Assembly (NCBI RefSeq): GCF_046630445.1
Contig: NC_092341.1
Location: forward strand, 291,876,501 to 291,940,500
Source: Rutidosis leptorrhynchoides
Lineage: Eukaryota; Streptophyta; Magnoliopsida; Asterales; Asteraceae
DNA: 64,000 nucleotides
Direction of reading: 5' to 3'
Part shown: positions 57,000 to 64,000 of the stretch, piece by piece
Position numbering within the stretch: position 1 is the stretch's first letter
Layout: each line of letters opens with the position of its first letter
Translations under genes and position numbers: made by a program
The notes under the pieces: generated by a model
The model's input: the letters and a program-made list of their open reading frames with translations, nothing else
The model's database searches: none
Told to the model about the DNA's origin: nothing

Positions 57000-57960
57000 A
57001 TCATAACATTATCCATATCTCGTATCATCATTCAATCATCACGTACATCATGATGATCATCATGGTACGTTATACATCATCGACTTTATCTAATTCTATC
57101 ATCGTCACTCACCATTATTCATCGTTATCATATGTTTCACGTTCACATAACGTTGTTTATTATTATCATAATCTACTAACATAAAATTACGATTACTATT
57201 CATCATCATCTTAAATAGGTATCGATATCTTTAGGTTCAAGATTAATAGCAGTAGAAAACAACGATGTAGCAGTAGCATAGTAGCTGCAATCGTGGTGAT
57301 TGGTTTGGGTTTGAGACTCGACATAAAAAGAATAAAACATAAGTACCGTAGCACGTATTCTTCTTGTATCGCAATTATGGTAAACATTTTCTTCATCATT
57401 AATTGAATATCTTCATCATCTTATGATCGCAGCAACAGCACAATTGGCATTTCATCGTGATGGTAACAGTTTAACAACTTATCTAAAAACAAAAACAGAA
57501 GTTGTGAAAATAGAAATGAAGCTGTTCGTTTTTCAGCAAAAAGACGGTGATGATGATGGTTATTAAGTGGTCTGTTGTGCTGTTTCTATGTGGGTTCAAG
57601 GTGGTGGATATGGAAGGAGAGTAGTGATGATTTGCAGGTTGTGAAAGAAAGAAAAAAAAAATGATTGATGGTTAGTGGTTATAGGGTGTCGTGAAACTAC
57701 ACAAGGAAAATGGTAGTGTTGTGTTATGTTGGTGATTCATGATAGTAACAGAAACAAAAGAACATCAAGTGTTTCAAGGGTTGTCGAAAGTTGAAGGTAA
57801 TGGTGATTAGTGATCTTCGGTGATGATGGTTGTAAAGGTAGAAGAAGGAAATGAACAAGGTAGTGGTGTGTGATTCATTCTATAATCTATATGTATATAT
57901 GAATCTGTAAAGTAATCTTATAACATTAATATAATAATAATAATAATTATAATAATATAT
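57000..57960. other. weakly related LTR sequence, no gene
   Basis: CATC/GATG-rich and AT-rich. Scattered resemblance to the giant LTR (Asp/Val codon-like GATGATG texture at the corresponding place), but no motif I can fix. No coding frame is supported. Confidence 0.4.
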
Positions 57961-58108
57961 ATTAATGAGTGATATTACTCAAAATAGACATATCATTAGT
58001 CACAATATCAAGTCCTATCGTCGGTTATTTCATACGAATTTGTAATATTTCCATTATTATTCTGTTGTATTGTAATTAAGCATAGAATCATTGAATACTT
58101 GAAGAAAT

Positions 58109-59814
58109 GTTGAAGATAATGAATGAAACAACTCAAAGATCAAAACCAGAACAAGAAACGAAGAAACAGAAAAATGAAAGCTACAGTGCGCGCCGCGCAC
58201 TATCCGCGCACACCACCGTGCACTCAAGACTTTGATCAGAACATTTGATTAAAATGGAAACAAGAGAGCGCCCCGCGCAAGTTCAACAGAGCGCGCCGCG
58301 CACTTCGCCGCGCACAAGTACCTGAAACGTCCAAATTGAAGTGCGATCGTGAACTAGAAAGTAAAATTGTGGTAGGTGAGTAGTGCGCTCCGCGCACCCC
58401 TTATGTGCGCGCCGCGCACAGTGCTTTCCAGCTACTTTTCAGCCTTTTTAAACCTCTTTCCAGCTTCATTCCAAGTGTGCCAGTTTTCTTTCTGTTCAGA
58501 GACGAAAACATATCATTCAAAACAGTTCTTGAGCTTATCAAAGTGCATCTAAACACTAAAATCATTGAAGATTCAAGGATCATTCAAGGGCTTCATCCAA
58601 GATTACTCTAAAAAGGTCAATCTTGTATTTACAATGAATTCTATCTTTGTTACTGTTATGTTTAAGTTTTCTAGCATGATTGTTGGCTAGTTCCTTTTAT
58701 GTTCATCTAGATAAATAACCGAGATGTTGAATGTTTACTTTTGATTGATAGTTACCATGCACGATAGTTTGATGTTTGAATACAAGAACCATTCTTGTTA
58801 AGTTTAATCTTTTCGATTCAACTAGTTAGTATACTTGTTCAACTAAGAAACACCATCTTGCTGATTTAGTATATTGATTTACACCTAGTGACAAGTGTTT
58901 GCCCGTCTTTTACCAAAAGGGGTAAGTTGCGTTCAAACGGTTAATCTATATAGGAATGTAAGAACGACTCTTGTAGATACTCTCAGATAGCTTAATTGAT
59001 ATGTGTAGTTGTCTAGGTGAACGATCAATTTCCTAGAATCTGTTATGCATATTTTCGCTACTCAATTCCATATAACTAATAGGTGTTAGTAATTTGCCTT
59101 ATCTAGTGACGTTTATAGGGATCTTATTACCACACTTAATTGTTTACTTGGGTTGGGTGAATTGAACATTTAACCAGACCAAGGGAATGAACTAAGCTAA
59201 ACCATTAGTTGACATAGGAGTGGATCATGATCAACGCACCATTGACTTGATCATTCTTCAAGTCTTTAGACTAGTTGAATTAGTTGATTACAAATAGGAG
59301 GTCTTAGATGACAAGAACATCACTTGCGTCGTGTAATCCCGTTTGAGTGTTTATTCCAAATTACTCTTGGTAAACCGATCAATTAGTTCTCGTGCATAAC
59401 CAATCAATCCGATCGTAATCCTAAATAAACATTCACATCGAGGGTAAAAAGTCTAGATGAGCATATTTCATCTCTTTGATATCAAAACTATCTTAATTGC
59501 TTTCCTTGCACTTATAAATTTAAAAGACCAAAAATATTGTTTTTACTTTTACTCTTCTCTGATTTGGCTAATCGTTAAATAAGTCACAAAACATAAAACT
59601 TGTACCTTTAAGCTTCATTTACTTAGTTAATCATAATATAGTTTATAATTCTAGTTTGACTAATACAACTGTCCTTGGAACGATACACGGAACTAAACCA
59701 GTTACTATACTACTACACGATCGGGTACACTGCCCGTTAGTGTGTAGCAATCTCTAATCGGTATTTTTCCATATTATTTTATACGACAATTCATATACCA
59801 CTTTACGACCATCA
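58109..59814 (+). mobile_element. 5' LTR of an Athila-type gypsy element (left limit uncertain)
   Basis: The right end is fixed by CATCA before AGTTTTTGGCGCCG. The left end is tentatively the TGTTGAAGATAATG at 58,109; no target duplication could be checked because the right end of the element is outside the window. The LTR carries a cluster of CG-rich GCGCGCCGCGCAC motifs. Small frames inside are not supported as genes. Confidence 0.65.
58186..58419. repeat. GTGCGCGCCGCGCAC motif cluster in the Athila-type LTR
   Basis: About seven full or partial copies (58,186-58,200; 58,205; 58,266; 58,290; 58,306; 58,384; 58,405-58,419) within 235 bp of otherwise AT-rich DNA. The core GCGCGGCGCGC (reverse strand) is also present twice in each LTR of the nested gypsy element. 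Confidence 0.9.
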
Positions 59815-59820
59815 AGTTTT

Positions 59821-59838
59821 TGGCGCCGCTGCCGGGGA
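59821..59838 (+). promoter_or_regulatory. Athila-type primer binding site
   Basis: TGGCGCCGCTGCCGGGGA, one base from the TGGCGCCGTTGCCGGGGA site used by Athila elements (complementary to tRNA-Asp). It lies six bases after the inferred LTR end and 155 bp before the gag ATG. Confidence 0.92.
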
Positions 59839-59992
59839 CAGTTTTGTGTCAAAATAGAATTATTAACTGATTTGTGATTAAGTAGTTTCTTAATTATTTT
59901 AAATTATTAATAGTTTTTGATTGTTAAACTTATAGAATCGGTATGTTTAATAGTTTTTGTTAGTTGTGTGATTGACAGTTTATAGGTCGCAT

Positions 59993-62900
59993 ATGCCACA
60001 TACCCGAAGTTCAGAATCTCCATTACTTACACCGTTTACAGAACCTGATAGAAAGCTTGGTAGGATTCCAAAAGAAGTACTTGAAATTTTTGAATCCTCA
60101 TCAAAGCAAGAAACCTTTGATTCAGAATCAAGTACGACCAAGCCTCGATATTCAGACTTTGGTAAACCCGTTCAACCCCCAAAATATTGAAATGGAAGGA
60201 GAAAGACCGTTGGTACCACGACAATCAATGGCAGCAAAGATGAAAGCAACCCGGACCGAACAAGGTAGTGCTATTACTCCACCTACTGGTGAGATAACTT
60301 TTGAAATAAAAGGACCTATTCTTCAAATGATTAATAACAGGTGTCAATTTGGTGGTGGTCCGAATGAAGATGCAAACGAACATATTCGTCTCTTTCAAGA
60401 GATATGTCTTCTTTTTAAACTTAAACCAGAAACTGACCAGACCATATTATTAAGACTTTTTCCTTGGACACTCCAAGGGGAAGCACGAAGTTGGTTAGAT
60501 TCATTGGCCGAGGCTACGATAGAAACGTGGGATGGTATGTTGAAAAAATTTCTTAAGAAATATTTTCTAGCATCCAAGTCCGCGAGACTCCAACACAAAA
60601 TTACCCAATTCTGTCAAAAGCCGATGGAAACCCTGTACGAAGCATGGAATCGATTTTCCAAAATGCTAAGAGGTTGTCCAAACCATGGTTTGGATACCTT
60701 TCAAAAGGTCCAAATCTTTTACAAAGGTTGTGATGTAGCAACCCGAATTTCAATTGACCAAGCGGTCGGTGGTTCTCTTATGGACAAAACCGAGCAAGAG
60801 GCTTATGAAATAATCGATAAGCTAGCCGATTATTCTCATGAGTGGCATCAAGAACGCCCAATTACTCGTAATTCTCAAGTCCAAAGCGCCGGCGCCTATG
60901 ATGACCTTAGTTCCCTAAGTGTTAAAATAGACGGTGTTGCTCGAACCATGGATAAAATCACCAAGGAAATTCATAGTATGAAAGTAGGTTGTGAATACTG
61001 TGGTGGTCTTCATTTAGGAAAAGATTGTGATGCCGGTTTAACAATGGCTCAAAAAGAAGAAGTGGCTTTCATAAGCCAAAGAAATAACAATCAATTTCAA
61101 GGAAGAGCCCAATTTAACCGGAACTTTAACAACCCCTATAACCCTCAAGGTCAAAATTCCAATTACCAACAAGGGTCAAGTAGTGGGTTCCAACAACAAA
61201 CTCCGGGTTTTTATCAAAAACCCCAACAGGAAGAAAAAAAGTCAAATTTGGAGAGTATGTTGGAAAAGTTGATTTCATCACAAACTCAGCTTGTCACAAA
61301 TATAAACCAAACCAACGAGAAAAACGAACACCAGTTTCGAAATCAACAAGCCTCAATTCAGAATTTGGAGAAACAAATGAGTGGTTTAGCTAATTTACTT
61401 AGTGAGAGAAAACCAGGTAGTTTACCGGGCGATACAAATAAGAACCCTCGAAATGAGCACGCCAATGTTATCACCACACGGAGTGTTTTAGCATACGATG
61501 CTCCAAAAATGCCCGAAAATTCTGATTTTAGTGTTCCGTTGAACCGAAATGATGAACTGGTTAAGGAGCCGGAAAAAGTGGTTGAAAAGGAAGAACGGGA
61601 AAAACCCGTAGTGAAACCATATCAACCACCGCTCCCATACCCAAGAAAACAACAACAAGAAAGGCTAGAGGCCGAAAGGTCAAAATTCCTAGATATGTTT
61701 AAACAAATTAACATAAATATGCCTTTCATTGATGTAATCTCAGGTATGCCCAAGTATGCTAAGTTCTTAAAAGACTTACTTACTAATCGGAAGAAAATGG
61801 AGGAACTTTCATCCGTCACCATGAATGCTAATTGTTCAGCAATTTTGATGAACAAAATACCAAAGAAATTAGCAGATCCTGGAAGTTTCACCATACCATG
61901 TCTCCTGGGAGATTTGGAATGCATTAAAGCATTAGCGGATTTAGGGGCTAGCATAAATTTAATGCCTTATTCATTATATGTTAAGCTAAACCCCGGGGTA
62001 CTAAAACCAACCCGAATGGCAATTCAACTAGCGGACCGCTCTGTTAAATTCCCTCGTGGAATTTTAGAGAATATGTTGGTAAAAGTAGGTACCCTAGTAT
62101 TTCCGGCTGACTTTGTAATTTTGGACATGGAGGAGGACACACGTGTGCCTCTTATATTAGGTCGACCTTTCCTCAATACCGCTAGAGCTATGATAGATGT
62201 TCATGGGCAGAAATTGACCCTTAGTATTGAGGATATGAAGGTTACCTTTTCCGTTGACCATGCCCTACAATACCCCGAGTCTACTGATGATCAATGTTAT
62301 TATGTGCAAACCATAGACACATATTCGGAGTTGTTGCAGGAATTTCCAGAATTGCAAGGTACGAGAGAATGCATTTTTGTGAAAGGTGATGAAGAGAATA
62401 TGTTGGAAGAAGTGGAGATGTTGACCACCTTGATGGCTAACGGTTATGAGCCAAATGATGAAGAATACAGAAAGTTGGATTTAGGAAATGAGTACCGATG
62501 TAAAACATCGATTGAAGAACCTCCCGTTTTAGAACTCAAGCCACTTCCAAAATACTTGGAATATGCTTACCTACAAGAAGGTTCTACTCTCCCGGTTATC
62601 ATTTCATCCGAACTCTCTGTAAGTGAGAAGTCTAAACTTGTTTCCATGTTAAAAGCCCATAAAACAGCTCTAGCATGGAAAATTCATGACATCAAGGGTA
62701 TAAGTCCCTCTTATTGTACGCATAAGATATTAATGGAAGATAACTATAAGCCATGTGTACAAAGACAAAGGCAACTCAACCCTAATATGCAAGAAGTTGT
62801 TAAAAAGGAGATTGTCAAACTCCTAGATGCAGGTCTCATTTATCCAATTTCGGATAGCCCTTGGGTGAGTCCGGTCCAATGCGTGCCCAAAAAGGGTGGC

Positions 62901-64000
62901 ATGACCGTTGTCACAAATGAAGACGACCAATTAATTTCTACCAGGACTATCACGGGTTGGAGGGTATGTATTGATTACAGAAAATTAAATGATGCTACCC
63001 GAAAAGACCATTTTCCTCTTCCTTACATTGATCAAATGTTGGAAAGGTTGGCAGGAAAGAACTTTTATTGTTTTCTTGACGGTTTCTCGGGATATTCCCA
63101 AATCCCTATAGCACCCGAGGACCAAGAGAAAACGACCTTTACATGCCCTTATAGTACTTTCTCCTATCGACGTATGCCCTTTGGCTTATGCAATGCTCCT
63201 GCTACCTTTCAAAGATGTATGGTAGCTATTTTTCATGATATGATTGAAGACTTTATGGAAGTATTCATGAATGACTTTTCAGTCTTCAGTGATTCTTTTG
63301 ACTCATGTCTTCATAATCTTGAGCGTATGTTGATTAGGTGTGAAGAATCAAATCTTGTGCTAAACTGGGAAAAATGCCATTTTATGGTAAAAGAGGGCAT
63401 TGTATTGGGTCATAAAATTTCTTGTGCAGGTCTGGAGGTGGATAGAGCTAAAGTGGAAGTCATAGCCAAATTACCACCACCGTCAAATGTAAAAGGCGTA
63501 AGAAGTTTTCTAGGGCACGCCGGTTTTTACCGGCGGTTCATTAAAGATTTTTCCAAAATTGCAACCCCCATGAACAAACTTCTTGAGAAAGACGCTCCAT
63601 TTGTCTTTACGGACGAGTGTCTTACCGCCTTTAACCTACTTAAAGCAAAGCTCACACAATCACCCATTCTCATATCGCCGAATTGGTCAATACCATTCGA
63701 ACTTATGTGTGACGCTAGTGACTTTGCTATTGGTGCCGTCTTGGGGCAAAGAATTGAAAAACATTTCAAGCCCATTTATTATGCTAGCAAGACATTGCAA
63801 GGAGCCCAACTTAATTACACTACCACCGAGAAGGAACTCCTGGCAATCGTATTTTCGTTTGATAAATTCCGATCCTATTTGGTACTAGCAAAGACGGTTG
63901 TCTATACAGACCACTCGACATTGAAGTACTTGCTTGCTAAGCAAGATGCTAAACCCCGGTTAATACGTTGGGTCTTGCTTTTGCAAGAATTCGATATCGA
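59993..64000 (+). CDS. Athila-type gypsy gag-pol polyprotein, 5' part, runs off the window
   Basis: ATG at 59,993 (MPHTRSSESPLLTPF) runs to a stop at 60,188-60,190. One base out of phase, a frame continues from about 60,170 (NPQNIEMEGERP; next ATG 60,192) without a stop that I can find to the window end, over 1,260 codons. Domain order: gag (FEIKGPILQMINNRCQFGG, FPWTLQGEARSWLDSLAE), a CEYCGGLHLGKDC zinc-knuckle-like site (about 60,991), protease (ALADLGASINLMPYSLYVKL; DLGAS active site, about 61,932), RT (VCIDYRKLNDATRKDHFPLP; FLDGFSGYSQ; EVFMNDFSVF) and the start of RNase H (ELMCDASDFAIGAVLGQR). The RT motif normally YMDD/FMDD is FMND, so one catalytic Asp is missing. With the gag shift this copy is probably inactive. 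Confidence 0.92.

Larger units (their letters stand above)
52549..57970 (-). mobile_element. diverged antisense relative of the giant LTR, probably a solo LTR, split by a LINE
   Basis: Reads on the minus strand like the 3' half of the giant LTR. Matching landmarks are GACCCGTCCTAATCCATC at the edge, ACATCGCGAGGTACTTGACC, CAACGTCTTTTGAAATATGT, GGAAGATTTCTTT, TGAATTCGTGAATCC-type text near 55,860 and the tRNA-like block near 56,573-56,640. The match fades beyond about 57,000, so the left LTR end (right edge here) is uncertain. No internal region follows, which favours a solo LTR or a truncated copy. Confidence 0.75.

Noticed and set aside
58186-58419. CpG island promoter of a host gene
   Set aside because: CG richness comes from repeated copies of one motif inside a retroelement LTR. 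No host gene follows.
61622-61954. 110-codon minus-strand frame
   Set aside because: Antisense of the Athila gag-protease region, which is coding on the plus strand.

Overview
The window reads as nuclear DNA of a eudicot plant: spliced genes with GT/AG introns, plant families (SULTR, AHP, SWEET), very AT-rich spacers, and nested Ty1/copia, Ty3/gypsy and RTE-type retroelements. The style of the repeats would fit Asteraceae, but that is only an impression. All calls come from reading the sequence; no database search was run.

Layout. (1) About 1-34,560 is a nest of retrotransposons. A decayed copia element (gag and pre-integrase remnants on the left, integrase/RT/RNase H on the right) is split at a minisatellite by a gypsy-type insertion at 2,056-30,792. 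That insertion is flanked by the 5-bp duplication ATTAA and has the unusual form LTR-internal-LTR-internal-LTR, with LTRs of about 4.3 kb. Its first LTR is in turn interrupted at 3,699-10,908 by a second gypsy element (flanked by AGAAA) that keeps only an integrase 3' half. The copia RNase H region contains a piece of a poly(A)-binding protein gene. (2) 35,227-49,365 is the gene island, all on the minus strand: a 79-residue DFRP_C-type protein with a 3.8-kb intron, a histidine phosphotransfer protein (AHP, cytokinin signalling) and an intact 12-exon group-2 sulfate transporter (SULTR2-like). The DFRP_C intron carries a 2.3-kb inverted duplication of a broken SWEET sugar-transporter gene. A decayed gene resembling transposon-linked NAM-associated/Myb proteins lies between the first two genes. 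(3) 49,366-52,548 is intergenic, with a cluster of CACATGTG palindromes. (4) 52,549 to about 57,970 is a diverged antisense relative of the giant LTR, cut by a 5'-truncated RTE LINE with a 15-bp target duplication. (5) About 58,109-64,000 is the 5' part of an Athila-type gypsy element with a long open gag-pol frame that runs off the window.

The host genes show no operon-like relation. Most novelty is in the repeats: a twin hairpin shared by two gypsy families with a C-G to T-A pair change, a tRNA-like Pol III box pair inside the giant LTRs, the captured PABP fragment and the SWEET inverted duplication.
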